Shown: positions 10,551 through 21,989 of the stretch, one piece after another
Position numbering within the stretch: position 1 is the first letter of the stretch
Layout: each line of letters begins with the position of its first letter
NCBI GenBank assembly: GCA_003550325.1
Contig: QKWP01000010.1
Location: forward strand, 89,947 to 153,946
DNA: 64,000 nt
Reading direction: 5' to 3'
From: Gigaspora rosea
Lineage: Eukaryota > Glomeromycota > Glomeromycetes > Diversisporales > Gigasporaceae
Notes under the pieces: generated by a model
The model's input: the letters and a program-made list of their open reading frames with translations, nothing else
Told to the model about the DNA's origin: nothing
Database searches by the model: none
Position numbers and translations under genes: made by a program

Positions 10551-11413
10551 TAAATAACGATATTCTGGAAGGACGTTGTTATAAAGACGTTGAAAAGGAT
10601 ATAAAGAAGGCATCTGAATGTTATCAACGATCTGCAGAGATAGGGCATGCTGATGGAATATATAATGTTGGACGTTGTTATGAAAATGGAATAGGGGTTG
10701 AAAAAGACATAAAGAAAGCATTCGAATATTATCAAAAATCTGCAGATATGGATCATGTTGATGGAATATATGGTCTTGGACATTGTTATGAAAATGGAAT
10801 AGGAGTTGAAAAAGACATAAAGAAAGCATTCGAATATTTTCAAAAATCTGTAGATATAGGACATGCTGATGGAATATATAATGTCGGACGTTGTTATGAA
10901 AATGGAATAGGAGTTGAAAAAGACATAAAGAAGACATTCGAATATTATCAAAAATCTGCAGATATGGAACATATAAATGGAATACATAATGCTGTGCGTT
11001 GTTATCAATATGGAATAGGAGTTGAAAAAGACCTAAAGAAGGTATTCGAATATTACCAAAAATATGCAGATATGGCGCATGCTGATGGAATGTACAATAT
11101 TGGTCGTTGTTATGAAAATGGAATAGGAGTTGTAAAAGACTTAAAGAAAGCATTCGAATATTATCAAAAATCTACAGAAATGAGACATGTTGATGGAATA
11201 TATAATGTTGGACGTTGTTATGAAAATGAAATAGGAGTTGAAAAAGACATAAAGAAGGCATTCAAATATTATCAAAAATCTGCAGATATAGGACATGCTG
11301 ATGGAATATATAATGTTGTGCGCTGTTATCAATACGGAATAGGTGTTGAAAAGGATATAGAGGAGGCGTTTGCGTTCGAATATTATCAAAATCTGCAGAT
11401 ATGGAGCATATAA
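10295..11413 (+). CDS. Open segment: alpha-kinase end plus Sel1 repeats 1-8
   Basis: A 372-codon open segment with no intron signal needed. Residues 1-85 are the alpha-kinase C-lobe (FAHFTYNYTEG, VVYDLQG, TDPVIH, HKCNDIC); from about residue 88 the 36-aa Sel1 units begin. It shows directly that the two domains are covalently joined. It ends when one A is lost in tattatcaaaatctgcag (other units have five A's). The real start lies upstream of the LTR border and is not present. Confidence 0.8.
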   Translation: MNNGLITEFHSILEAFAHFTYNYTEGYLVVYDLQGADLHNEFLLTDPVIHCADLVRFGITNLGKGGIQKCFLEKHKCNDICKKLKLNNDILEGRCYKDVEKDIKKASECYQRSAEIGHADGIYNVGRCYENGIGVEKDIKKAFEYYQKSADMDHVDGIYGLGHCYENGIGVEKDIKKAFEYFQKSVDIGHADGIYNVGRCYENGIGVEKDIKKTFEYYQKSADMEHINGIHNAVRCYQYGIGVEKDLKKVFEYYQKYADMAHADGMYNIGRCYENGIGVVKDLKKAFEYYQKSTEMRHVDGIYNVGRCYENEIGVEKDIKKAFKYYQKSADIGHADGIYNVVRCYQYGIGVEKDIEEAFAFEYYQNLQIWSI

Positions 11414-13430
11414 ATGGAATACATAATGTTGTGCGTTGTTATCAATATGGAATAGGAGTTCAAAAAGATAAAGAGAAGGCGTTTGAATATTACCAAAATA
11501 TGCAGATATGGGGCATGCAGATGGAATGTATAATATTGGTCGTTTTTATGAAAATGGAATAGGTGTTGAAAAAGACATAAAGAAAGCATTCGAATATTAT
11601 CATAAATCTGCAGAAATGAGACATGTTGATGGAAATATATAATATTGGACGTTGTTATGAAAATGAAATAGGTGTTGATAAAGACTTAAAGAAAGCATTC
11701 AAACATTATCAAAAATCTGCAGATATGGGACATGTAAATGGAATATATGATGTTGTGCGTTGTTATCAATACAGAATAGGTGTTGAAAAAGATACAGAGG
11801 ACGCGTTTTTTATTATTATCAACTATCTGTAGATATGGGACATGCTGATGGAATATATAATGTTGGATGTTGTTATGAAAATGGAATAGGAGTTAAAAAA
11901 GATACAGAGAATGCGTTTTATTATTATCAAGAATCTGCAGATATGGAACATATAGATGGAATATATAATGTTGGACGTTGTAATGAAAATTGAAAAGGAC
12001 ATAGAGAAGGCGTTTGAATTTTATCAAAAATCCGCAGATGTGGAACATATAGATGGAATATATAATGTCGGACGTTGTTATGAAAATGGAATAGGAGTTG
12101 AAAAAGATATAGAGATGGCGTTTTATTATTATCAAAGATCTTCAGATGCGGAACATATAGAGGGAATGTTTAATATTGGACATTGTTATGAAAATGGAGA
12201 AGGAGTTCAAAAAGATATAGAAAAGGCGTTTGAATATTATCAAAAATCTGCTGATATGGAACATATAAATGGAATATATAGTGTTGGCGTTGTTATGAAA
12301 ATGGAATAGAGATTGTAAAAGACTTAAAGAAGGCGTTTGAATTTTATCAAAAATATGCAGATGTGGGACATACTGATGGAATGTTTAATATTGGACGTTG
12401 TTATGAAAATGGAATAGGAGTTGAAAAAGACATAAGGAAATCATTCGAATATTATCTAAAATCTGCAGATATAGATCATGTAAATGGAATATATAATGTT
12501 GGTCGTTGCTATGAAAATGGAATAGGAGTTGAAAAAGATATAGATGAGGCGCTTTAATATTATATAAAATCTGCAGATATGGAACATGTAGATGGAATAT
12601 ATAATCTTGGACGTTGTTATGAAAATGGAATAGGAGTTGAGAAAAACATAAATATGGCATTTAAATATTATCAAAAATCTGCAGATTTGAGACATGCTGA
12701 TGGAATATATAATGTTGGACGTTGTTATCAATACAGCATAGGCGTTGAAAAAGATATAAAGAAGGCATTTGATTATTATCAAAAATCTGCATTTATGGAA
12801 CATGTAGATGGAATGTTTAATGTTGGCCGTTGTTATGAAAATGGAATAGGAGTTGAGAAAAACATAAATATGGCATTTGAATATTATCAACAATCTGCAG
12901 ACATGAGACATGCTAATGGAATGTATAAGGTTGGATGTTGCTATGAAAATGGAATCGGTGTTAAAAAAGATACAAAGAAAGCATTCGAACATTATCAACA
13001 ATCTGCCGATGTGGGACATATAGATGGAATATATAATGTTGGACGATGTTATCAATACGGAATTGGAGTTGAAAATGATACAGAGGATGCGTTTTATTAT
13101 TATCAAAAATCTGCAGATATGGAACATGTAGATGGAATATATAATGTTGGACGTTGTTATGAAAATGGAATTGGAGTTGAAAAAGACATAAAGAAAGCAT
13201 CCGAATATTATCAAAAATTTGGTTGTTGTTATGAAAATGCGATAAGAGTTGAAAAAGACTTAAAGAAGGCATTCGAATATTATCAAAAATCTGCAGACAT
13301 GATACATGCTGATGGACTCTATAATGTTGGACGTTGTTATGAAAATGGAATAGGAGTTGAAAAAAATATAGAGAAAGCGTTGGAATATTATCTAAAATCT
13401 ACATATATGGGACATATAGATGGAAGACAT
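10560..13430 (+). repeat. Sel1 repeat array, ~27 units of 108 bp
   Basis: The unit consensus is NGIGVEKDIKKAFEYYQKSA preceded by DGIYNVGRCYE, 36 aa per unit, and also near-identical at the DNA level, so it expanded recently. Sel1 (TPR-like) repeats make solenoids for protein interaction. Defects: lost A near 11386 and 11493, extra a near 11632, extra T's near 11806, a ~13-nt loss near 11990, a lost a near 12286, an in-frame stop (ctttaa) near 12553, and an in-frame loss of ~13 residues near 13220. Long antisense ORFs across this stretch are shadows. Confidence 0.92.
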
Positions 13431-13739
13431 AAGATTTCACCAGCATGGTACCCATTCTATGATCCTTATATTACAAGTGGAAATATGGATATTGGTGATT
13501 GTATTAGAGATTTTCAACTTCAATTTGCTAAATATAATGAGATTATTGAATGGATTCCATTTTATAGGCTAACTAATTTAACAAAGGTCGGTGAAGGTGC
13601 ATTCAGTAAAGTATTTTCGGCAACCTGGTTAGATGGTATACGTACAATTGAAAATAATGTACCGCTTCGTGATCTAAATTACAAAGTTGCGCTTAAGACT
13701 TTATCAGGTTTCCAAACGGATTCCTCAAAATTTTTACAA
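12579..13739 (+). CDS. Open segment: last Sel1 repeats plus TKL kinase N-lobe (exon)
   Basis: Eight or so Sel1 repeats, then a linker with AWYPFYDPYITSGNMDIGD and the kinase N-lobe: EWIPFYRLTNLTKVGEGAFSKVFSATW (glycine loop GEGAFSKV) and VALKTL (ATP-site lysine). The exon ends at a GT donor (13740-13741); translation past it meets only AT-rich sequence and a stop. The next exon starts at 13837. The join of Sel1 repeats to a tyrosine-kinase-like domain is seen directly here. Such Sel1-kinase fusions are expanded in arbuscular mycorrhizal fungi (general knowledge). Confidence 0.8.
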
Positions 13740-13836
13740 GTTAAAATTATTTTTTTTCTCGCATATTTTATTATAAATTAATTAAATATTTTTTATTAAA
13801 ATCTATTTTTAAGTTTAAAAATCACATGCATTGTAG
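13740..13836 (+). other. 97-bp GT-AG intron in the kinase domain
   Basis: gttaaaatt at the 5' side and a pyrimidine-rich end, cattgtag, at 13829-13836. Joining the exons reads SSKFLQ-IKRQFEIYGLTQ in frame, continuing the kinase N-lobe (the helix C region). Confidence 0.8.
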
Positions 13837-14662
13837 ATTAAAAGGCAGTTCGAAATATATGGATTAACTCAAAATACAGAAACTAAGGAATTTATGATGG
13901 TGTTTCAATATGCAAATAAAGGGAATCTACATGAATTTTTAAAATCTGAATTTATAAAACTCAAATGGGAGGAAAAATTATGGCAACTTTGGGATATATC
14001 AAAAGATTTGGCAGAATTCATGAGGCTGAATATATCCACGGTGATTTTCATAGTGGAAATATCTTGCTACATCAATACTTTAGCTATATGAAATGTTACA
14101 TCGCAGATTTAGGATTATCCAGAAAGAAAAATGATCAGTTTTTGGAAGGAGAAATTTATGGAGTTATGCCTTATATCGCTCCAGAAGTATTGCTAGGTGG
14201 TAATTATACACAAGCTGCTGATATTTATGGATTTGGAGTTATTATGGCAGAGATGTCAGCCGGGGAAAGGCCTTATGATGGATGTCCGTTGATAAAGAAC
14301 TTGCAATAAAAATTTGTCATGGACTAAGACCAAAATTTGCACCTGAAACTCCTGATTGCTATGTTGAATTATCCAAACGTTGCATGGATCCGGAACCACA
14401 AACTCGTCCTACCATTGAAAATATTCATCTAAAAATTCATGATTGGCAACAAATTTAAGAGTTCGAGAATATTCTGTAAATAACAAAGAAAAACTTGACA
14501 TACGAGAGAAATTTTTGAAGGCTGATGAATTATTTAAATCATTACCAATTGCATTAACAGGAAATTTGGATTCTAAATTTACTGGCAAACTTATCAATAC
14601 ACAAGAGATTAAAAAATCATTAACTACATCTATAAAAACACTCAGATATTATGTATACTACT
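13837..14662 (+). pseudogene. TKL kinase C-lobe and tail, three frameshifts
   Basis: Exon 2 reads EFMMVFQYANKGNLHEFL (hinge), then after a one-base loss near 14013 RIHEAEYIHGDFHSGNILLH (catalytic loop), YIADLGLSRK (DLG for DFG), GVMPYIAPEVL and AADIYGFGVIMAEM. A second shift near 14290 is needed for KELAIKICHGLRPKFAP and RCMDPEPQTRP. A third shift near 14445 gives the tail KADELFKSLP and KLINTQEIKKSL. Key catalytic residues are present, so the ancestor was probably an active kinase of the tyrosine-kinase-like group. As read, the frame is broken. Confidence 0.75.
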
Positions 14663-14664
14663 AA

Positions 14665-16215
14665 ACTTATTAACACATCAGAAATTAAAGTTGAGTTTCA
14701 AAGCTATAATTGTTTATGAAAAATAAATTTTGAAATTGAAATTGTATGAAAAATAAATTTTGATATCGAAATTGTAATTGTTCTAGATTCAAGACTTCGT
14801 GATCTTAGTATTCCAAGAAATTTATGTAAGACTAGTTTATTAAAATTCTGAATAATTTTAAAAGGTTTTGCAATTATTTATTTATTTGCTAACTTTTAAT
14901 GTAACCATTACTTAAGTATTAACTAATAATAATGGTATATTGGTTATTTATAATTTATTTAAAAAGTACAAGACTTTAACATATAAATTAATTAATTTTA
15001 AATTTATAGATAATAAAAATTGTTCGCTTTCTCAAAAAAGAAAATATTAAATATCAACAGTTGGTTAGATGTTTTTAATAGTTATTATTCAATATATATA
15101 TTATTATTAAATATTTTTACTTATTAGATAATTTTGAAAAAAATGAAAGAAACAAAAGATTAAAAAGTTAAATCTAATTTTAAATTCAACTTTTAAAAAA
15201 GGATCTTCTTTAGTATGGATGAATAGCCTATTTAATGGGTGGGCATGTATTAGGAACAGTATATTGTTTATCTGGTTGACTACAAATATAGTTATATGTT
15301 TAGTTTCTAATTCGTAGAAGATCTTGGTTGTTGCAAGTAAGTCAGTGAAAGTATAGATAATGTTGGCTGAATAAAAGCAATTTAGATTAGATAAAAGTTA
15401 TGGGATATTTTGCAATAATAAAATATATAGATAATTAAACTAATTCTGAAATTAATATGTAAAATAATATGCGGGTTTTTGATAATGATTTAAATAATTC
15501 TATATATTATTTTAGTCAATTAAATAAGACTAGATTTTAAATGCCCTTAGTTCTTGTCTTTTGTCACCAGTAAGATCACGTTTCATGTGTAACATGAAAT
15601 GTGGTAGGGATTTCATTATCACCATACTATAATACGACTTGGAACTAGAAAAATGGTTTAAATTTTAAATATCACTTAAATTCTTTTTTTTTTTTTACCT
15701 TAGAAGTGCCTCTATAGCAGTGATAGTAACACTTAAGCAATATGAATTGTAACATCTTTGAGAAAAAAATCTTTTCTGGTTTTTGTCTTATTAATGTTGG
15801 CAAGCTTTTTATTAAAAAAATAATAAACATTATAACATAAAAGTACAGTAGGTTACGACTTTATATGACAAGTAGGGATAGTAAAATATCGATTTTTAAT
15901 GATTTTTTTTGATTTTTAACTTGATTTAATAAAATGTTTTAAATTATTAGTAATTATAATATTGATGGCTGCAGCTAGAATTACTGGATCTGATTAGTTA
16001 GTTTAAATAAAATATTTTACTTTTTTGTTAATAATTATATATCTTAATCATATGTATTAGTATGGTTAATCATATAACCAAAAATTAATGTGTTTTATAA
16101 TTGCTCTTTGTGCTTGATTTATTGGTGATTTATCTTAATAATTCATACAGTTTACTTTGATTACCACTAACCTGACATGTTCAATTGAATGAACGCGCTC
16201 ATGTCATTTAACCTA
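14665..16215. other. AT-rich intergenic DNA, no gene seen
   Basis: Downstream of the kinase tail there is no ORF or repeat of note apart from short A/T runs and a small imperfect duplication (atgaaaaataaattttga...) near 14718-14765. Confidence 0.6.
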
Positions 16216-16588
16216 TTAGACCACGCAAAGTTGATTTTTCGTTTTACATATTACATGGAATCTGGAAACTAGGGTCGATCGGTCGGATTTTTTTTTATTA
16301 ATTTACTGTAAATTAATAGAATAATGTTCACATCCAAGGTTATGCAAGGTTAATTTGCCATTCTGCACAACTAGGAATCAAAAAATTGGGTCGTCAGTCA
16401 TATTTTTTCCGTCATTCCTATCAGATAATTACGGGAAACTAAAGTTCCTTCGGGTGACACAGGATGAGAATAGCGAAAAAAATAAATGTCAAAAATCGAA
16501 TAATTGGCATAATTGGGATTTAAAAAAAAAAAATCCTGAAAAATTGAAAAAAATGGGTGACGGCGAAAATCAACTTTGCGTGGCCTTA
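16216..16588. mobile_element. MITE of the CACGCAAAGTT family
   Basis: The left end ttagaccacgcaaagttgat and the right end atcaactttgcgtggcctta are inverted copies. The interior repeats the array unit of 1-2115 once (ttactgtaaattaatagaa). It is noncoding; the 85-aa ORF at 16355-16612 is a chance frame that ends past the right end. An imperfect gggtggc...gccacc hairpin follows at 16626-16645. Confidence 0.75.
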
Positions 16589-16814
16589 TCTGACAAACCT
16601 GCAAACAGTTAATAGGCGAAAAAATGGGTGGCTCGAAGCGCCACCTGTTACACAAAAACAACGGAGTACAAAATACGAGAAATAGGGAAAAAAAGACAAC
16701 CGCATTAATAAACAATAAATAAACAGGCAAAAATATGTAGAGAACACGTCAAAATCGTAAACGTTAAACAACACTACAATAGTAGATAAGTTTATTGCTT
16801 GATTAACTTAATAA

Positions 16815-17109
16815 GGGGGATGGCTAAAGTCATGTACCCACGTGATTTTTTGAAATTTTAGTTAAAATTCGTATCAGAGTCTGTTTGGCATTAGGGTCGG
16901 GATTTGGCTTAGGACCAATATAGGCAAAATTACCTTCCCGACATTTTTTATTAATGGCCCAAGATAGGTTTAGAATGCCGTTTTTATGTTCTTGCGTTTT
17001 TTTTTGTTTTTTGACTTCTTCGGGCTGATCCGTGTAAAAAAAATTTCGCTACTCCGTTTGGTTGATTTACGCGAAAATGTCACGTGGGTACATGGCTTTA
17101 GACGACCCC
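16815..17109. mobile_element. Harbinger-like MITE, TAA target duplication
   Basis: Ends gggggatggctaaagtcatg and catggctttagacgacccc; the shared core is TAAAG(T/C)CATGTACCCACGTGA. It is flanked by taa on both sides (16812-16814 and 17110-17112), matching the 3-bp TWA duplication of PIF/Harbinger elements. Noncoding. Confidence 0.65.
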
Positions 17110-17474
17110 TAAATAAGGAAAAGGTCTAATAAACAAAATAAGTAGTGATACCGCTACTTTTCTAATAAATTTCAAAATCTATTGATTTTGAACATTATAT
17201 CGACACTTGTATGCAATAGTTCCACTGAAATCTTTTTTTTTTTACAACAGTACTATTTCCTAATGTTACCATCGTGATTCGTTGATATGCTGTATTTCAA
17301 TGATCAAAATCACGTATTCGTAAGCTCTGCGTCATATATTAAAATCGGTATTGCTTTGTACAACAGTTTATGAAATTTCTTATGACAAAAAAAACTGGAC
17401 GACTATTTTTTAAAACTTCATGACTGGCTATTATATTGTATAAAATTTCAAGTTTAGATAAATACCGTCTAAAT

Positions 17475-17795
17475 GGGTTCATATTATTTCGCCAACAATC
17501 ACTTCACCGACATAACATTTTACCGACAAATACTCACCGACAAGTTCATTTTACTGACCATATGTTTCACCGAAGTTCATTTCACCGGCAAGTTTTTTTT
17601 CAAAAAGCACCCTAACTTTAGCCCTAATTCTATCTAATTCTACCCTGACCCTAATGACAATGACCAGAATTACTTTGTCAGTAAAATGAGCTTCGGTGAA
17701 ATAAACTGTCAGTAAAATGAACGTTTTGGTGAATAATTGTCAGTGAAATGTTATTTATGTCAGTGAAGTGATTGTTGATTAATTGATTGCCACCT
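17475..17795. mobile_element. Foldback MITE with TCACCGACA/TGTCAGTGA blocks
   Basis: Both arms carry repeated modules (caatcacttcaccgacat, aagttcattttactgac, gaagttcatttcacc) in opposite orientation around a centre with accctaatgacaatgacc. The same family, better preserved, is at 20368-21177. Confidence 0.7.
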
Positions 17796-17835
17796 GTCTA
17801 AATATATAAATCTGAAATGTGCTTTTCAATTACAC

Positions 17836-18378
17836 GTCACTCTGGTTATACCGACAGCTAGTTATATCGACACTTTTTCAAAAAAAAATCTATAATGCTA
17901 AAAATTCATTGGTTATACTGACAATCATAAAAGATATTGATTATAATGACATACCGACAATTTTAATATTAAAAAATTATTAAAGATAATTTTTATTGCT
18001 GGATATAGTGACAATTTTTATAAACCGACTGTCATTATAGGTGTACCAATCAAATTACTTTTTTAAATTTGTTTTATACTAAGCTTAGCATGAAACAATA
18101 AGCATAAAATAAATTTATTTCATCATTTTATACAAATATATAATGAATTTATTTTATGCTAGACATAAAACAAATTACTAAAATAAATTCATTTTTTGCT
18201 AAGTTTATTATTCTTAGTATAAGCTTGGTGAAAACAAAAAAATTTACCTCTGCCTAAGCTGACATATCTATGCAATATCAATATAATGTCAGTATAGATA
18301 GAGATGCTTATTAAACTGACATCTGGATATATCGACAATTTTTCCATTGCTGGAGAATGTCGATATAACCAGAGTGAC
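17836..18378. mobile_element. MITE with GTCACTCTGGTTATA ends
   Basis: The left end gtcactctggttataccgac and the right end gtcgatataaccagagtgac are inverted copies with one mismatch. The interior has several gttata/tatcgacaa blocks. Its ends resemble, but differ from, the TCACTCTCGTTATAGTGA elements at 32178 and 37441. Confidence 0.75.
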
Positions 18379-20367
18379 ATATATAACTTATTATTAACAT
18401 GTAAATATTAAATCTTGTTTAGAGCTTATTTAGACCAAACAAAAAAATTGTTGATATTTATGAAATATTACCGAATTTTTGAATGTTTATTTGATGTTTT
18501 ACTGGCTAAACCAGTAATTTACATTTTATAACTTGCTAGTTTGTCTAGTAACTGACAATATATGAAAATTTAGTTAAATTAAATAATTAACATTTTATGA
18601 TTACAAGTATAATAAATAATCTGAACCAGCCCAAAAATAATCTGAACTGATAGCTCAGTACAATATTCTTAAAAATCAAAGTTCTATTAATAAATGTTAC
18701 TGAATAATTCTAAGTAAACACTTTTAAATTCCACACATCATTAAATGAAAGTGTAAATTTTATTATGATTTTTTATATCATATATTGATATAAAGTCTAT
18801 GATTTGATTTAAGAACCTTCTTTGTAATGGTAAAATGAATATATACTAAATTATACAAAAGATTTACTAGTTTAACAAAATAAAGTTACTCTAAAAAAGA
18901 TTGATATCAAAATAATTTTTACAATAGTACTAAGTACATATGCTATTGTTTTTTCTTTTAAGTCTAAAAATTGATTGACGTAATTGATGCCATTGCTATT
19001 TTTACAAGATATAAATACGTATATTAATTTTTTTTTTTTTGAAAATTAAAAATGATTTTTTTCAAAAAATAAAATGTCGTGCTACCAATTTACTTGCTGG
19101 ATATTAATATCCGCCTTTAAGAAAATGTCTACTGCAAAAATTTTCTAAACTTGAATAAAAATTTTCCAACTACTATCTAATAGAATTCAATATAAATTTT
19201 TTAAATAACTTCTAAAATTAATAAAATTCATTTTGAAAAATTTATTGAAATCTATTGAGTAGTTGTCAAGAAAGGGGCCTATTGTTTTAATGGGTCAAAC
19301 AAGTTCAAAATCAGCTATATTAGATATTTTTAAAAGGTAAAAATTCTAGTAAAGTTTGATTTCACAGTTACAACTAATTAAAAAGTGTAGACTAATTGGG
19401 AACAAACTAAAGCTAATCTATACACCTAACTAATCTAATCAAATTAAAATACTATCTAGTAAAGGTTCAAGACTTTAAACCCTTAAAGTAGTAGGCAGAA
19501 AGACATAGAAGATTTGGTTTTAGTTTATAAGTTCAGAGAGTCATGTTTTAGTAAAATTGGGTCTTATGATAAGTATCTTGATTTACTTCTTATTGCTATT
19601 CTGTATTTGGATATTTATTCTCTATTAGTTCTCTTAATTAGAACCTGGACATCTCTTATATAAGTTATAAATAATTGATTTTAGTCAATTTCAATCTAAT
19701 TTGCTAAAAATAACAAACCTATATTTATTTAAATAACATTTGATCCTGTGATCAGAATTAAATGAACTTTTTTTTGCTAGATGCATCTTACTAATAGTTT
19801 CATTTCACAAAATGTTTATTCAAATTGAACAACTAGATTCCAAGATAATTGCAAAAACGTTTTTTTTTTGCTTTTCAAATTTTAGAATTATTGTTAAAAT
19901 GTGTAAAGTATAATCCTGTACTAGCTATTCAAGATCCTCCTTAGTCTATTTTAGCTGTGGTTTATAGGATTTGAATATTGAATTTGCAATAGATGGATTT
20001 CTTTCACATTACTCACATGATGTTGCAATTTTACAAGTCCTCAGGATTTTAGATAAATTACTGCATTGATTAGGCTTCCAATTTAAATTCTTACAGCACC
20101 TGGAGATAGAGTTCGATCGTAGATCAACAAATGAAGAGTCATGGGATAGTGTATTGTTCAATATAAGAAATAATTAATGATATAATCGATGTAGGTTTAT
20201 TAATACAATCGGTCAATCAATTTCTAATTCTCTTTTATTCTTTTTTTTAATTTATTGATAATTACGAGAAGAAGAAATATGATGAACAACTATTTTATTA
20301 GAGGGGTCATTACAAAAAGTTTTTGTATTAAGGGTTAACTATAGCTTAACTAATACAAACACTAACT
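18379..20367. other. AT-rich intergenic DNA, no gene seen
   Basis: Only low-complexity A/T sequence and chance ORFs were found on either strand; no protein motif is recognisable. Confidence 0.6.
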
Positions 20368-21177
20368 AGGTAATAATCATTTCACCAGCAATCACTTCAT
20401 AGACATGCCATTTCACCAACAAATTATTCACTGACAAGTTCATTTTACTAACCGTTAATTTTACCAAAGCTCATTTCACTGACAAGTTTTTTCTATAAAC
20501 ACTCTAACCCTAATTCTATACTAATTCTATCCTAGTATACGGGTTGACCCTGGCCCAACAGCCAGGTCAATAGGTGGGTCAACCCTCAGCCTGTAGCTTT
20601 GTGGGCCGGGCCAGTTGATAAAATAAGTGTTAGATTCATTTTTCCTCTAAACATATTTTCAGGCTAGAGGTTGAATAAAAATCAGCTAGTCATTTATAAT
20701 AATATAAAAAAAGTTAGCTTATTTAGTGATAAATTGGCAAATATATAAGAATCAGAAATGTTCGGTGGCATAAACAATCAATTATCATAAAATACCAACA
20801 TGCCGAAAGTTTCTTAAGGACAAAAAGAATAATAATTAAATTATTTAATATCATAAGAGTTCAACAAGAAACTACCTGATGGCCTTTCATGTTTAATATA
20901 GATATGTTGACTGATTTTGCTCAGAAAAAATTACACTAGCAAAAGGTCAGCCCTGTCGACTGGCCCGAGCTTTTTTAGGATCGACCCTGCCCACGATTTT
21001 TTTATCAACCCATATCACTATTCTATCCTGACCCTAACGACAATGACCAGAATCACTTTGTCAGTGAAATGAGCTTTGTTGAAATGAAACTATTGGTAAA
21101 ATGAACGTGTCGGTGAATAATTTGTTGGAGAAATGGCGTGTCTATGAAGTGATTATCGGTGAAATGATTGCCACCTG
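20368..21177. mobile_element. Foldback MITE split by a hAT-type MITE
   Basis: The outer arms aggtaataatcatttcacc (left) and ggtgaaatgattgccacct (right) pair, and pairing continues inward through aatcacttcatagaca(t/c)gcc. The family equals 17475-17795. An unrelated element (20533-21020) sits near its centre. Confidence 0.75.
20533..21020. mobile_element. hAT-type MITE with exact 8-bp target duplication
   Basis: ttctatcc occurs immediately before (20525-20532) and after (21021-21028). The ends are tagtatacgggttga and tcaacccatatcacta. Subterminal GC-rich blocks (ttgaccctggccc, ggtcagccctgtcgac) stand out from the AT-rich surroundings. There is no transposase. Confidence 0.85.
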
Positions 21178-21989
21178 GTTATTACTCAACCAAGTCAAAC
21201 TTGTATTAAAGTTAACTTACACTGAGTTATCTTTATTGAAGAAACAGAGTTAGTGATATTATACTCTTTCTACTACCGAATTACATCATATCTTGAACTG
21301 GCTTTGCCTTTCTAAAATAGATAATGGCCAAGTTTAAACAGTTCAGAAAATACATGAAATGCAAAAAGTTCAAAAAGTCAGTAAAAATAGTTCAGAAGGG
21401 TCAAAAAGTTCAGGCGGGCAGATGGTGCGAAAAGTTTGGTTCGAAAAGTACATATGGTACAGTTCAAAAAGTACAGTGCACCAAATGCAAAAAATGCAAG
21501 TTACAAATAAGGTAAGGCTTGCGGCTATTTAGGGTTATATTAGATTCGGTCAAATTTTAAGAAAAGTAAAATAAAATATACCAAAATATATTTATGGAGG
21601 AATAGTCTTATTTGAAAATCATAATGCATCCTTTATTTTTGATCTTATGCTTATTGCTTGCGAATTTTTTTTGATGAATTAGCTAAATACCTTATCTTAT
21701 TTATACAGGAATATTCAAATAACAAAAAAAAGAATTAATGTATATAAAAAAAAAAAAAAAAGTAAAATAACATATGGTTGGCCTTTTACAACATGCATCA
21801 CGCGCACAAGATATTGATCGATCGTTCACTTTGACCTTATTTTCATACAAGCTTCCCGCATACCATTTATCATAGTGACAATAGAAAATATTCTTTGATA
21901 CAATATTTGATTAACTAATTTTAATATTTTTGAGTTTCAATCCAATAATGGTTTCATAATTAATTTTTTTTTCTTGAGTTTTTATCATT
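21178..21989. other. Intergenic, 3' flank of the lactone oxidase gene
   Basis: A short minisatellite of aaaagttcag/aaaatgcaaa units lies at 21324-21515 and produces a Lys-rich chance ORF. An A-run lies near 21750. No gene was recognised. Confidence 0.55.

Larger units (their letters stand above)
10059..14662 (+). pseudogene. Alpha-kinase / Sel1 array / TKL kinase gene, 5'-truncated and frameshifted
   Basis: One locus with three modules in order: alpha-kinase C-lobe (10059-10550), ~27 Sel1 repeats of 36 aa (10560-13430), and a TKL-type protein kinase with a C-terminal tail (13430-14662). The alpha-kinase and first Sel1 repeats share one uninterrupted frame (to 11413). The last Sel1 repeats and the second kinase's N-lobe share another (12579-13739). 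Alpha-kinase followed by Sel1-like repeats is the eEF2-kinase arrangement; an added TKL kinase is unusual. The N-lobe before VIKKY is missing at the LTR border. About ten single-base shifts, one stop and a 13-nt deletion break the frame; several lie in A or T runs and could be sequencing errors. It is either a pseudogene or a damaged consensus of a live gene. Confidence 0.75.

Noticed and set aside
10470..13272. Long minus-strand ORFs rich in LFHFHNN/YSIFITTS motifs
   Set aside because: They are antisense shadows of the 108-bp Sel1 repeats and repeat with the same period.
16355..16774. Overlapping ORFs on both strands
   Set aside because: They lie across a MITE end and the hairpin; composition is low complexity (poly-A/T).
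21324..21515. Lys-rich 63-aa ORF (KKFKK)
   Set aside because: Comes from short aaaagttcag-type repeats; no domain.
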